64,000 bases of DNA from Deroplatys truncata. Taxonomy: Eukaryota > Arthropoda > Insecta > Mantodea > Mantidae. Location: positions 60,473,421 to 60,537,420 of the forward strand of contig CM060978.1 of the NCBI GenBank assembly GCA_030765065.1, read 5' to 3'. The notes under the pieces are model-generated. The model made no database searches. It was not told the DNA's origin and saw nothing but the letters and a program-made list of their open reading frames with translations. The position numbers and the translations under genes were made by a program. Positions 1 through 11,569 of this stretch are shown piece by piece (the stretch's first letter is position 1; each line of letters begins with the position of its first letter).

Positions 1-356
1 GCTAAATCCACCAACTTATTTTGTTTCCGAGTGTTAAAGGCTAATTACTTATTACCGGATGAACACTTACGTATGTTATATGGTAGTTGTCAATAGGGGT
101 AGAATGGTGCAACACACACATTATTTTTAGTTCTTTTGAGTTTCATGTAATATAGTATATATATACTATATTACTATATACTATAGTATATAGTATATAT
201 ATACTTTTTAAAGATTGCAGAATGAAGAAGAATTGCTTTTTGTTTGCTATGGATAGAAAATCCTTTAGAAATAAGTTTTCACCACAAAATGTAATTACAT
301 AAGTGGAAAGCAAAGAAATTATATTACCATTATTATTGTTATTGTTAATCTTGCTT
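1..356. other. AT-rich stretch without a gene
   Basis: No coding region or known repeat was recognised. Positions about 150-206 are a near-palindromic run of TATAGTATATATAC-type sequence, a simple repeat that could extrude a hairpin. Confidence 0.5.
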
Positions 357-1246
357 TGTCATAGTAATCGGCTCATGTTATCTTATTTGGTGAGCGTCTG
401 TTATTGTTTTATTATTTTTTAAAATTTGGGTTCTTTGTCCTCCGGCTAGGTATTATTACTCAGCCGAGCAAATATCTCTGAGCAGGGCGTGTAAATGGAA
501 AGGAGTTGTTACTAAAAGACAATACTGATAAAAGAATTGGATTTATTGCCGTCACACTTAATTAATAGTTCACATCTGTAATCTTTATACACGCCTGACT
601 GAAACTGTTATATTTCCAAATGTAATTACTCTCGTATTAGTTGCCGTGTACTTCCCATTTTGTAACTAACTTTACGACGCGAGAGATTCATCCAAACTGT
701 ATGACATTCACCTCACGAGAGATTCCTCAAGACTGTGCGATGTGTATCTCGAGAATGATTCTGTAGAACTCCGTAATGTGTACCTCGCGAGAGTTTCTGT
801 AGAACTGCCTAATGTGTACCTCTCGATGATTCTGTAGAACTGCGTGATACTTGCTTTTGCCTCAAGAATTTATACTCCCTCACCCCGAAATGCCTAAACA
901 TTATAATAGAGCTGCTATTGGTTACCAAATCGCGCCAACATTAGCGTCTGTTTTGTCAGCCAATCATAATTACTAACACATATGCTCTAGGGAAGATATT
1001 CCCTCCATTTCTAAAGAAAGGCACGCTACCCTAACGTCATTTGTTTGTCTCTTCTTAGTGATAAACAACTCACCCCCTCGCTTCATTGTTGCCCACTCTA
1101 TTGTCAGTTTCAGTGAGGCCGTGTAAACTTATTTCCTAACAATGCTTATGGCTAACAAACATCTAAAATCATTGTCATACAATAATGTTAATTTACACTA
1201 CAATCACTCTGGCATTCACAGTGTTGTGATATAAAATACTGCCCCA
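357..1246 (-). mobile_element. LTR-D copy 1 (solo LTR)
   Basis: Matches the copies at 39881 and 57038 along its length. The plus-strand left edge is TGTC and the right edge ends CCCCA; the flanks GCTT (353-356) and GTTT (1247-1250) look like a 4-bp target duplication with one change. On the minus strand a CCAAT motif, a TATA-like motif and an AATAAA-type signal occur in promoter-to-polyA order, which sets the orientation. No internal retroviral-type genes accompany it. About 890 bp. Confidence 0.7.
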
Positions 1247-1554
1247 GTTTAACAATAGGGGATTAACCTGTGACGTTAACAAGATAAAAAACTTGCTGCC
1301 ATTTGGAGAATGTCAAACAAGAACAATTTCGGAATTAGCATACGGTACAAAATTGGTTAAATGCTTTTATACTCAATAAATTGCAAATAAGATAATTCAG
1401 AGAACAAGCTATCACTTTTACTGTTTTTATAAAGTATCTAGTATCGAGTTCGGTATTCAAAAATCAGTATCGGTATCGAGAAATAGTAGTATCTCACATC
1501 ACTAGTGTTTAATTTCTCTACCCTTTTAAGGGAAGAATGTAGCGTATAGGATAG
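1247..1554. other. unassigned intergenic sequence
   Basis: No open frame or repeat recognised. A short run of related phrases (GTATCGAGTTCGGTATTC, AATCAGTATCGGTATCGAG) lies near 1440-1480. Confidence 0.4.
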
Positions 1555-2034
1555 ACAAGGGAGGGGGACACCTCGCGCACTGCAATCTACAGGAGATGTA
1601 TAGCGGCTACCATCCCCCAGGAGAACGGATGAAGTGGAGGAACCACAGGAGGCTACAAGTCGCAGGCAGACAGGCCACAGAGACGCACGAAAGTCCTTAA
1701 CAGTACCTGGCTCGAAGACCTAAAGCTGCCCAGATAGGTCGATGAATGACCGCCAACCAAACAGCTCTCTAGTGCCCTAGGGGTTTTCCCTTCAGCAAGT
1801 ATCGGCGCCATCTGTCCATGCACCGCTATACGCCACGGAAACTAGAAGCACGCCTAACACATGAGATGGAAACGGTACGAAAACGTTTTGAAGGACAGGA
1901 TACCGTGGTAAATGAGGAACCACCTGCTGCCCAGAGAAAACCACGAAAAACCAGTGGGCGGTCGACGGGAATCGAACTCGGGAGCTTCTGAATCCAAGCG
2001 TCACACATTAATATGAAGACATCTCGCTCGGTAA
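1555..2034 (-). mobile_element. tRNA-derived SINE
   Basis: Read on the minus strand, it starts near 2034 with a tRNA-like head (ACCGAGCGAGATGTC), then a polymerase III B box close to GAGTTCGATTCCC, then the shared SINE body TTTTTCGTGGTTTTC. The same body occurs at 6790-7305, 36731-37311 and 53675-54475. The 3' end is approximate. Confidence 0.65.
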
Positions 2035-2090
2035 GAAGAGACTAAGTGGTGAAAATTTCAAAGTACATTCATAGTTTAATGTATTCATTA

Positions 2091-2480
2091 AAAAATCTGA
2101 TGCATTACACCCTCGTGACTTTCTCTACTCTTGTACAAACTATTTTTACCAACGCTTATTCTCCACCTACTTCATGTTAATCGAGATAAACGTTTGCATA
2201 AACTATCCTATTGCTAATTTTCTTGTAGGTGCAAGGGGAATATGGTAGGCTTTAAGCGATAGTCAAATATTTTAAGAGCTGGTTGCTATGTGGAGCATTC
2301 CATTCTCTTTGCATGTCCAGGACAAAAAAAATAATGAATTCCCGTTTGAGAAAAAGCATAAGCACTGGCAAATTCAAAAAAAAAATAGCAAGTAATATCT
2401 CGGAAAGGATTCACTCAACAAAAACAACAAAAATATATGGACATAGATTGTGGATTTTAACAAGATTTACATTTTTACTT
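2091..2480 (-). mobile_element. H-A repeat, 3' part
   Basis: Reverse-orientation copy of the 3' part of the H family, starting at the T-rich terminus (AAAAAATCTGATG) and running through the TCTTGTAGGTGCAAGGGG and GAATTCCCGTTTGAG segments. It stops near 2480, where a plus-orientation copy begins at a T-run, so the two are head to head. Confidence 0.7.
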
Positions 2481-3756
2481 TCTCTACCTTGTACATAGTA
2501 GGTAGAGAAAGTATTGCATTTCACCCAAAAATTTTATACTAAGATTTCACCGCAAAAACATATGTAGGTGTACGTCGAATCTCAAAAAAAAAAAAAAAAA
2601 AAATTAAAAAAGGTCGGTGTGTATGTGTGTGTGTGTCTCTCTCTCTCTCTCTCTGTCTGTGAACAGCATAACACAAAAAAGAAAAGTAGGATAAATACCA
2701 AACTTGGTATTTAGGTCAGTATGTTCCAAAGATGTGAAACGAAGATTTTCAAGAATATCATCTTACACTCAACGTTTTTCGAAATTCTTTATTTTACAAA
2801 ACATGGCTCTAACGATTTTAATTAAAATAACTAACCACAAGGCGGAAACAGCCCAAATGAGCCAGGACCTTTCCTTTTTTACGCTCACCCGAACCGAGAA
2901 CTACTCTCAAGGACGTATAACAATGCCTGGGGTAGACGACTGACGGGGGACAGAGGGCCTATGGATCAGAGTGTGAGAGACCACACACGGTGATGAGAGC
3001 GAGAAAGTGGGCGATAGATGCAGATGAGAGATGAAAGATAGAAAAGGTGATGATGGAGCACCGGTGGAATGAAACATCGCGGGGGAAACCGGAGAACCCG
3101 GTGAAAACCCGCCAAGACGCCACAAATTCCATATTCGGGCCCCTGGGATTGAACCGTGGTCACCTTAGTGAGACACGAGCGGTCTAACCATTCGACCAAG
3201 CGCCGGGCTTTTGATTAAAATACCATATATTTAAGATATTTGTACGACAAATATAATACATATCTGAATTTTCTGGAAATAGCCTGTGAACTCCACTTCA
3301 CTCCGAAGGAATTTTGTATAATCTTATATAACTGCTAAACTTGCAGCGATAGATGAAAACGTACCACACAAAAATGTAGACTTCTTTAAAACACTAATTT
3401 ATTCCAAATAAGTTGTTTTGCGGCATAAACTATTTTTGATATATGCGTCATTAAAGATTCAACTTGTTCATTCCTTCGTCATTCTCTTGGCCCTGTCAAC
3501 ATTCAGTTGTTTCTCGCGATATCATGAAAACAGTATGGCCCGCATATCGCGACCAGTTCTTAAACATTTGACTATCGCTGATCCCTTTACATCTGTAACA
3601 AAATGTGTAATGTGGCTATTTCCTGAAAGGTTTGTTTGGATAAAAATGTAGTAGATATAAAAATAAATATTATTAGGAATAATTTGTAAACCCACCAATA
3701 AACTATAGAGAGTAGAGAAATTCACGTGAGTGTATCACATCAGATTTTTAATTTAG
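2481..3756 (+). mobile_element. H-B repeat, complete, interrupted by a SINE
   Basis: Starts ACTTTCTCTACC, contains A-run, GT and CT simple repeats, and ends with GTAGAGAAATTC plus a hairpin-like ATCACATCAGAT terminus and T-run. Positions 2830-3208 are a SINE inserted in the middle; the H sequence resumes exactly afterwards. Non-autonomous: the small open frames inside are not conserved between copies. Confidence 0.75.
2830..3208 (-). mobile_element. tRNA-derived SINE with target duplication
   Basis: The minus-strand head at 3208 reads AGCCCGGCGCTTGGTCGAAT with a B box GGTTCAATCCC. The insertion is flanked by a 14-bp duplication of H sequence (2816-2829 and 3209-3222, TTTT[A/G]ATTAAAATA) with one mismatch, as expected for LINE-mediated integration. 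Confidence 0.8.
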
Positions 3757-4324
3757 AAGTGCTAAGCGTTTAAAGTTTATATACTACTTGGCTAACTAAA
3801 ACGCAAATACTCTGTGTATAAATACACTATTTAATTTGCATTTAAAAAGACGTAGATTCATTGTTTTTATAGTTCAAATCACTTAGAGAGGAAAACCTTG
3901 TTTAAGACATGAGATTATTATATTATTAATGAACAAATATTATCTTTGCAGTGATAATTTGATAATTTACACATTTTACCAAAGGAACTTCATACTTACA
4001 AAACGTGCATTTACGCAAAAAGCACAGACTTAATTTCTTTATAAATTTGTTGAGTTTTGATCGGTTAAGACATGGCAAAAGTCATTTCGCTGGCGTTTTC
4101 CGTCTAAGGTATCGTGATTCCAAATTTTAATTCACATTTGCCTCTCTGGCACGCAACTCTACTCTAGCTATGGGCTGCATCCGACGGTCAGCTGTCATAC
4201 CAGATCTTTTTGAAACCTTAAAGGTCAAAACAGTTTTTATCATTGACCTTACCGGTGATAATGTGGTCTGGACACAGCATCCTGCAACAGTACAAATACT
4301 CACGAGCGCTGGATTTTCACCACG
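3757..4324. other. unassigned AT-rich sequence
   Basis: No gene, RNA or repeat of the families above recognised here. Confidence 0.4.
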
Positions 4325-4505
4325 CGCACATATACACATAGATACATCCACACACACATACACTCTAATACACACACTAACACACACATACACACACGCA
4401 TCTATACACATACACATATACACACATGCACACTTAGACACACACGCATACACACAAATATATAAATATACATACATAGACACACCCGCACATACGCATA
4501 TAGAC
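4325..4505. repeat. (CA)n-rich microsatellite
   Basis: Imperfect ACACATAC/CACACA repeats about 180 bp long, directly next to the Tc1-like element. It produces long spurious open frames on both strands. Confidence 0.9.
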
Positions 4506-4508
4506 ATA

Positions 4509-5755
4509 CACTACATGATCAAAAGTATACGGACACCTGGCTGAAAATGACGTACTAGTTCGTGGCGCCATCCATCGGTAATGCTGGAAGCCAATATGGT
4601 GTTGGTCCACCCTCAGCATTGATGCCAGCGTTCACTCTCGCAGGCATACTTTCAATCAGGTGCTGGAAGGTTTCTTGGGGAATGGCAGCCCTTTCCTCAC
4701 GGAGTGCGGAACGGAGCAGAGGTATCGATGTAGGTTGGTGAGGCCTGGCACGAAGTCAGTGTTCCAAAACATCCCAAAGGTGTTCTATAGGATTCACGTT
4801 AGGACTCTGTGCAGGCCAGTCCATTACAGGGATGTTATTGTCGTGTGAACACTCCGCCACAGCCCGTGCAGTATGAACAGGTGCTCGATCGTGTTGAAAG
4901 ATGCAATCGCCATCCCCGAATTGCTCTTCAACAGTGGGAAGCAGGAAGGTGCTTAAAATATCAATGTAGGTCTGCGCTGTGATAGTGCCACGCAAAACAA
5001 CAACGTGTGCAAGCCCCCACCAGGAAAACCGCGACCACACCATAACACCACCACCTCCGAATATCTCTGTTGGCACTACACACGTTGGCAGATAACGTTC
5101 ACCGGGCATTTACCATACCCACACCCTGCCAACGGATCGCCACATTTTGTGCCGTGATTCGTCACTCCACACAATGTTTTGCCACTGTTTATCGTGTAAT
5201 GTTGACGCTCCTTACACCAAGCGAGGCGTCGTTTGGCATTTTCCTGCGTGATGTGTGGCTTATGAGCAGCCGCTCGACCATGGAATCCAAGGTTTCTCAA
5301 CTCACGCTTAACTGTCACAGTACTTGAAGTGGATCCTGATGCACTTTGAAATTCCTGTGTGATGGTCTGGATAGATGTCTACTTATTACTCTTTACGACC
5401 CTCTTCAAATGTCGGCGGTCTCTGTCAGTCAACAGACGAGGTCAGCCTGTACCCTTTTGTACTGCACACGTCCCTTCACGTTTCCACTTCACTATCACAT
5501 CAGAAACAGTGGACCTATGGATGTTTAGGAGAGTGGAAATCTCGCGTACAGACTTCTGACACAAGTGACACCCAATCACCTGACCACGTTTGAAGTCCGT
5601 GAGTTCCACGGAGCGTCCTATTCTGCTGTTTCACGATGTCTAATGACTACTGAGGTCGCGGATAATGAGTACCAGACAGTAGGTGGCAGCACAATGTACC
5701 TAAGATGAAAAACGTATGTTTGTGGCGGTGTCCGGATACTTTTGATCACATAGTG
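4509..5755 (-). mobile_element. Tc1-like DNA transposon, complete ends
   Basis: The ends are inverted repeats: the left end begins CACTACATGATCAAAAGTAT and the right end, read in reverse, CACTATGTGATCAAAAGTAT. The bases just outside are TA on both sides (4507-4508 and 5756-5757), the target duplication of the Tc1/mariner superfamily. The total is 1247 bp, a usual size for the family. Inside is a minus-strand transposase reading frame broken by stops and a frameshift, so this copy cannot move on its own but still has ends that a related transposase might bind. Confidence 0.93.
4560..5640 (-). pseudogene. Tc1-like DD34E transposase, inactivated
   Basis: The intact protein would cut and paste the element by DDE chemistry in the nucleus. 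On the minus strand the order is as in Tc1 transposases: an N-terminal helix-turn-helix region (FKRGQVIG, REISTLLNIHRSTVSDV), a second binding region (VKRELRNLGFHGR, ENAKRRLAWCKERQH), a first catalytic D in WSDESR, GGGGVMVWS, the second D in FQHDRAP and the catalytic E in NPIEHLW. Exactly 34 residues separate the second D and the E. Damage: stop codons in the N-terminal part (near 5390 and 5445), a frameshift near 5190-5200, and a stop where the family usually has lysine just before MPGERYLP (5110). Remaining open pieces are 4756-5109 and 5076-5318. Start and end of the ancestral gene are approximate. Confidence 0.88.
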
Positions 5756-5989
5756 TACATACACACATACACGCACATTGCTTAACAGGGAGCATTGTTT
5801 CGAGGACATTTCGGTAAAAAAACTACTGTTTGTTAAGTAGTGTATCAGTACGTAGGCGGACTTGGTACTTCGACGTACACGTTCGTTTGTGCCTAATCTC
5901 CTGACGGGGTGCCCTCGGGAGGGAGGGGTAAGGTAACAGGAGACATTGGCGGCCGGACAAGGAGGCATAACATTGCAGTGGTCCCTACC

Positions 5990-6315
5990 TTCTAGGGATT
6001 AATACTTCCAAGATGGTAACCGTCTCCTCTCAACCTCCTGCAGGCTTGCACATTGCACTGGGGGTCCGGGACTCAGAGACCACCCCATTTCGGGGCGAAG
6101 GTCTCCGGCGTTACTTTCAACTATGAAATAGGTCAAGGTGAAGTAAAATGAGAATGGAGGAACAGGAAATTCAAGGGATGTAATGAACCTTCCCAGCATT
6201 CGGCTAGCGACCTGGAGAAACCTCCGAAAAGCCCCATATGTCAGTAAGGTCAGCCGCGGGAATCAAACCAACGACCTACCGAATGCGAGCCATAGACGTT
6301 ACCGCCTGTTGCTAT
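5990..6315 (-). mobile_element. tRNA-derived SINE
   Basis: Minus-strand head near 6310 (GGCGGTAACGTCTATGGCTC), B box GGTTTGATTCCC, then a body similar to 53146-53670 (AATGCTGGGAAGGTTCATTA). The 3' end is approximate. Confidence 0.65.
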
Positions 6316-6785
6316 GCATTATCAGCATATCTTTCAAGACTGGTGAACCGAACTGATAATGCACACCAGAATGCAATTTCATTATAAAGCTCCCATCATG
6401 TACGTGTTGCGTTGCTTCAACGGCTAATATTTTATTCCTGAACAGTTCTTTCCTTGGATTACAATTTTATACTGTCTAAAAATTTCATGGGGTTGCACGA
6501 GTCCTTTTGTTTCGAGGGGAATGATTGAAGTCTTAATTCTCTTGTGTAACATCTTTGTTATTTCTAAACATCATCAGTCTCTCCAACACAAAATACAAAA
6601 CCAACAATAGGCCTTTTGTAACTGCAAACAACCCGTGTTTACTCTGTACGTTTTACATGTTAGTGCAATACTGAAATAAGTGCGATTTTCGAAGCAAGGT
6701 ATCTCACGACGCGCAGAAAAGCTGGCAGAACTACTTTTGTCATGTTATTATTGAGCAAAATTCTACTTATGCACCGATTTAGAAA
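6316..6785. other. unassigned sequence
   Basis: AT-rich; no gene or recognised repeat. Confidence 0.4.
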
Positions 6786-6789
6786 TAAT

Positions 6790-7305
6790 TCCGGCCTCCT
6801 TAATGGGTTAGGAGTACGCATCACGGGGAGGGGGGAGTATACACCGAGGTAGAGCACTGCAAGTAGACCAGAATGGCCCTTTTTGCATCTATCCCTGGGA
6901 GGGAGGATGAGAGGAAGACCCGAAGCTAACCAGATGAGGGCGACGATGTGCACAAATATGGGCAGGGTCCCTAACGGTTCCAAATAACGCATCCTGCCCA
7001 CAAGCGGCAAGCCCCCTGGAATGCACTTAGAAAGCAGGTCCGTCAGAGTGCAATCAACTCCAGGGATAAAATCTTTCCAAAGTGCATATGACCGTCCTTC
7101 CGTAAGACACAGAACGTCGTCGCCGAGTCCTACAACCCTGAAACAATTGATAGGAAATAATGGGTACAGGTTATTCGTGATAGAAGCGAAACCACCCTAG
7201 CTAACCTATCGACCCGGGGAAACCACGAAAAATTACATGTTCAGAATGGCCGATGCGATGGGTATCGACCCGAGACTTCCCGACTGCGGAGTCATCTCAT
7301 TCGAC
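6790..7305 (-). mobile_element. tRNA-derived SINE
   Basis: Minus-strand head near 7300, degraded B box (GGGTCGATACCC), SINE body with TTTTTCGTGGTTTCCCC and GTTTCAGGGTTGTAGGAC, as in 36731-37311. Boundaries approximate. Confidence 0.6.
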
Positions 7306-7309
7306 TCCA

Positions 7310-7600
7310 GTTGGGGTACTTCCTTGATGTTCTTCAAATAGTCCTGGTGGGCTTGTCGAGGCTAAAGCTTCATGTAACATGTACTAATGATAGCATGTCC
7401 CTGAAAGCTACTGGCTCCTTAAGGATAGCCAGGTTAGAGGGCCGAAGTGTCCGCCGAACCTTATTAAAGGTTTCCCAATTAATCGCTTGGCTGCATGTGA
7501 TGGATCATGTTAGTGTGTCGTTATGTTTACAAGCCTGACAGAGTGATCAATCTCCGTGTTGCTTAAGTTGGTACGCTGATTGCTTGGCGCTCTCTTTCCC
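7310..7600 (-). pseudogene. possible LINE ORF2 C-terminal remnant
   Basis: A minus-strand reading near 7530 gives SLCQACKHNDTLT, resembling the Cys-rich segment at the C-terminus of some non-LTR retrotransposon ORF2 proteins, followed by a broken frame. Stops interrupt it. The assignment rests on this motif only and could be wrong. Confidence 0.3.
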
Positions 7601-7754
7601 CAGGGCGACGAGAAACCAACTTGATCCCAACGTGTCATCCCAATAAATGAGCAACGCGGATGTTGTCTGTATTTGGGGGTGTTCGTGCTGATGACTGCCA
7701 GGAGACTCCGCTGCTGTACTCGCCGTTAACTGCGGCGTTCACCTGTTTTACAAA

Positions 7755-7830
7755 TCGAGATGTCTCCACGGTAGGGTGTAAAACTCTCATTTTGGAGATT
7801 TCGGGTTCAATTCCCGTTGGGGCGGCCACT
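7755..7830 (+). mobile_element. SINE head fragment
   Basis: Contains a tRNA-like B box (GGGTTCAATTCCC) with the preceding tRNA-like segment ACTCTCATTTTGGAGATTTC; no body follows. Confidence 0.45.
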
Positions 7831-7886
7831 TGTTGGTAGGTGAATGATGCGATGGATTATACGATCTCGTATATAGGTTGATTTTT

Positions 7887-8730
7887 AGTTTCTCTACTAC
7901 GTATAGTAAGTAGGGGAAGTATTGCATTCCACCCAAAAATTCGATACAGAGATTTCATAGGAAATACTTGTTTTGAGACCCCTGAATCCAAAAAAAGCAT
8001 TTTTGGAAACATGTCCGTGTGTGTATGTGTGTCTGTGAACAGCATAACTCAGAAACGAACAGTCGGATAAACACCAAACTTGATATTTAGGTTCAGTATC
8101 TTCCAGAGATGCGGCACGAAGGTTTTCAAGAAAAATATGGACCCCAGATTACCCTTTACATGGAACATTTTGCGAACATTTTAATTTTCTCAAAAATGGC
8201 TCTAACAATTTTGATTAAAATATTATATGTTTAAGATATTTTAATGATAAATGAAATGTATATCTCGAATTTTCTGGGAATGTCTCCAAAAGTATTCTTC
8301 ATTGTGAACGACTTTTGCATAATTGGTAAACCATAAAAGATAGACAAAATTTTGCTGCACAAAAAATGTAGATCGCGTTAAAATACACAATATATATCAT
8401 ATGCATTTTTTTTGTTGGGTGAACCATTTTCGAGATATTGCTTGTTATTCCCTTAAATTTTCGAATACTTATACTTTTTCTCAAATTCGTTATTCATTTT
8501 TTTTGTCCTGGTAATGCAAAGAGAATGGAATACTCCACATAGCAACCAGCTCTTAATATATTTGACTATAGATTAAAGTCTACCAATTCCCCTTGCATCT
8601 ACAAGAAAATTAGCAATAAGATTAACATCTCGATTAACATGAAGCATATGGAGAATAAGCGTTTGTAAAAATAGTTTGTACAAGATTAGAGAAAGTCATG
8701 TGAGTGTAACACATCAGATTTTTTTAAATA
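7887..8730 (+). mobile_element. H-A repeat, complete
   Basis: A near-full copy: AGTTTCTCTACTACGTATAG at the left, CCACCCAAAAATTCGATAC, the GT-rich tract, AAATGGCTCTAACAATTTTG, and at the right AGAGAAAGTCATGTGAGTG plus AACACATCAGAT and a T-run. No protein is encoded. Confidence 0.85.
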
Positions 8731-9962
8731 GTGGCAACTGTGCTCTGCAAAGAAGCCAGGCCACATCATTTACATCACAGGTTGCTTAAATACATCCTCT
8801 CTGTGGGTATATGAACTCGCCCTTCCTCCCTCCATTCTGAAGCAATTCTGAGCAAGCGTTTGCTGAATACAGTCACAATGTTTTCAAAACAAGAACACAG
8901 AATCTGGGGGAGAAAGTTTTAAAGGTTGCACAGCATGGCAACATTGCAAGAGGCTTGCGGTGCAACTAGATACCGTAATTATTGACAGGAGGATGTAAAT
9001 AATTAAATAAAGAAATAATAGTAAGATAGAGAAGTAACTGCAATAAATAATTTCTGTATATTAAATCAACTGATAATGTAATAAGGGTGAGATAAAAGTT
9101 TAGTCTAGAGCAAAAGTCTTAGCGAGTCAGGTTAATCAAAGTCATTAGCAACAGCCGAGTAACGAACGCAGTAGCATAAATGCAGTTAAAATTGGTTTCT
9201 GTATGTTAGCACATTCACTTAGACAGAAATTCTGTAAATTAGAAAGGGAATGAAATTTTGAAATTCGAGGTGGTACCCCGTAGTAACAAGGTAAGAGACG
9301 CATGCGTAGGATTCTTTGGATTTGACCGCGCGAGAAGTGACTTTGGTGGGGTAGTTCTTAAATAGGAGTAGCTTAAGTTAATAAAATAGCGTGTATTGCC
9401 AACAATTAGCGTCTTTATCCTTCGTGTACAGCCTTAGGGGCCCGGTAAGCATTTTCGCGACTCATGGCAATTTACGATTCTAGTTTCTTTTGTTGCAAAA
9501 ACAGTTACTTCAAACGTAAAACTGATACTGCAGAATTTAGCATGTATAATAATTAAATTGTTATAGTTTGGAGTGCCTTGGTTCATAATCTGTTTCATTC
9601 TTTATTTTCAATAGCTCAAGTATAAGATCACATTAAATTTCTCAGTCAATTTAAACTGATGTTAGCCTTTCGCACTACATCTACGCATACCCTGAGAGAA
9701 AGTACTCATAGCCTATCACTGTAGCAGCCGGCACTCAGAATCAACAGCAGATATTGAAGCCGATGTCAAAAGATGATACCGAGTGCGGCTTCAAGCTGTA
9801 TTACCTTAGCAAATTGTAGCAAGGAGGGTAAGAGCCTTCAAAGAACACGAAAATGTGTTACACATGCTTCGGACTGTTCACCCACCAATAAGTGACGAAG
9901 ATGGGAAGTGTGCTGGAAGTGATGAGAAGATCGCTGGGAATGAGAAGTGCTCTAGCACCTGC
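8731..9962. other. unassigned; possible LTR-like segment
   Basis: No gene recognised. The interval 8993-9431 starts TGTAAATAATTAAATAAAG, has a late AATAAA (near 9385) and ends GTGTACA, which is LTR-like, but no second copy or target duplication is in the window to support it. The part before it has a short frame starting MFSKQEHRIWG that is soon stopped. Confidence 0.3.
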
Positions 9963-10170
9963 CATACTCTCCGGATGCGACTCTGATATTATCTCTAAAA
10001 TAAAGGAACCACTTCGTGGGATTCACTTCCGAACAGTTGAAGACGTTCATGAGGCAACCGACCGGTCTTTTCGCACCATCAGCGGATTAGAAAGTGTCAA
10101 AGTGCCAACGCCATCCGCATTGCCGGGAACTCCTGTGCCCATTGCCGTTGGCTACATCGAAGGCTTGTAA
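9963..10170 (+). pseudogene. mariner-type transposase C-terminal fragment
   Basis: A 92-codon open frame starts at 9892. Its second half (SKIKEPLRGIHFRTVEDV, ATDRSFRTISG and the final YIEGL) resembles the C-terminal end of Tc1/mariner-superfamily transposases, where KIKEPLRG-like and final GDYIEG-like segments recur. The catalytic residues and DNA-binding region are missing, so it is a remnant. The first half of the frame is not recognised. The assignment is from memory of the family pattern. Confidence 0.5.
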
Positions 10171-10202
10171 AATTTAAAGCCATCTATGTTTGGTATGGAT
10201 CA

Positions 10203-10945
10203 AGAAAAAATCTGGTGTGATATATTTATATGACTTTCTCTACCCTCTATCGTTATTAGTAGCTACAGTAACTATCCTACTAAAGCTTATTTTTATATCT
10301 ACTACATTTTAATCTAAAAAACTTTGCAGATATAGCTACATTATTAATTGCACTATAGATACAAAGGAAACAGTGATAGTCAAATGTTTAAGAACTGGAC
10401 GCTGTACGCTGGCCTTAAAATTCCATACTCTTTCCATGCAATCGTGAAAAATAACTGAAAATCGATGGAACTTAAAACAATAAGTGCTGAACAATTCGAA
10501 ACTTTAATAACGGATATCTCAGAAACGGCTTATGCCTCAAAAAACTTATTTTAAACAAATTGTTTGTTTTAAAGAGATCTACATTTTTTGTGTCTTACGT
10601 TTTCTTTTATCGCTTAACATCATATAAAATTCCTTCCGAATGACGAGGACTTCCTAGGCTGTTACCAGAAAGATCCAGATATAATTATGTTTTGCCATGT
10701 AAATATATTTCATATATGACATTTTAATCAAAATCGTTAGAGCCATTTTCGAGCAATATTAGATGTAAAGGAAAGTTGGAATGGCGGCATTTTTCTGAGT
10801 ATCTTTATGTCGCATCCTTGGAAGATACTCAACTGAAATAGCATGTTTGGCAGCAGAACTCAAAAACGAAAATTCGTTATTATACCAAACTTGGCATTTA
10901 ACCTCAGCGTCGTCAAAAAAATCCCCCACCAGAAACTACCCTATA
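10203..10945 (-). mobile_element. H-B repeat, rearranged
   Basis: Begins at the terminus AAAAAATCTGGTGTGATA followed by GACTTTCTCTACC and runs in reverse orientation to about 10850. There it switches to plus-orientation H sequence (ATACCAAACTTGGCATTTA, about 10885-10945), forming a small foldback. Confidence 0.65.
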
Positions 10946-10949
10946 TGTA

Positions 10950-11360
10950 TATATAATGGCGAAGTATCATGTATCCACTATTTACCTTTTTCCTTGTTAC
11001 TCTTTTCCCGTATATTCTCCAACTTGCTTCATATTTATTTTAAACATTTTAACTTTATTTTTCTTAAATATTTTCCTGATTATTCCATTTATAAATTTTA
11101 TCCTGTATTAAAAATCCTCCTAACTTTTTTACCTATTGGTAAATTTTTCCATTTCTCTAGTATTAAATTCTCTCTTCCTTTATCCGTGCCCTCGCATTCC
11201 AGAATATAATTCCAATTGTCATGTAATCCATTACATTTAGTGCATCTCTTCCCCCTTCTTCTGAATGTTAAACCAGTTAAATTCATTACAACTCGCCCAT
11301 GCAAAGCCCAGGTTTCTTCACTGTTGTGAAGATATTTCAAGGGTGATTGAGGTAACAAAC
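10950..11360 (-). pseudogene. LINE ORF2 C-terminal fragment
   Basis: The minus-strand frame 11358-11098 carries a Cys-His segment, CTKCNGLHDNWNYILEC, typical of the C-terminal end of many non-LTR retrotransposon polyproteins, after SEETWALHGRVVMNLTG. It is followed by ILEKWKNLPIGKKVRRIFN, which is clearly related to QKWENVPIELKVRKIFN encoded at about 34015-34065 on the plus strand, so both come from one LINE family. Reverse transcriptase and endonuclease parts are absent (5' truncation is usual for LINE insertions). Confidence 0.65.
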
Positions 11361-11569
11361 CGAATAAATCATGATTACATTATTACTCTGTAACGAGTCA
11401 CTGGAGACCATGGGTTCCTTATACCAAAAAGGTATCCCTGAACAACGTTTGAAGCTTTGTCGATGTCGATACCGAGATATCCGCTGCAGTGTTCCGATCT
11501 CCGGCTACCTCTGCTCAGCGGCTGACGATTTCTCCACTCCTAATAAATTACCTATCTAACTAGTTTCAC
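11361..11569. other. unassigned spacer
   Basis: A 62-codon frame here is not recognised and is probably chance. Confidence 0.3.

Noticed and set aside
4127-4544. Overlapping open frames of about 125 codons on both strands
   Set aside because: Both are translations of the CA-rich microsatellite (YVYLYICVYACVS, HTYTHASIHIHIYT).
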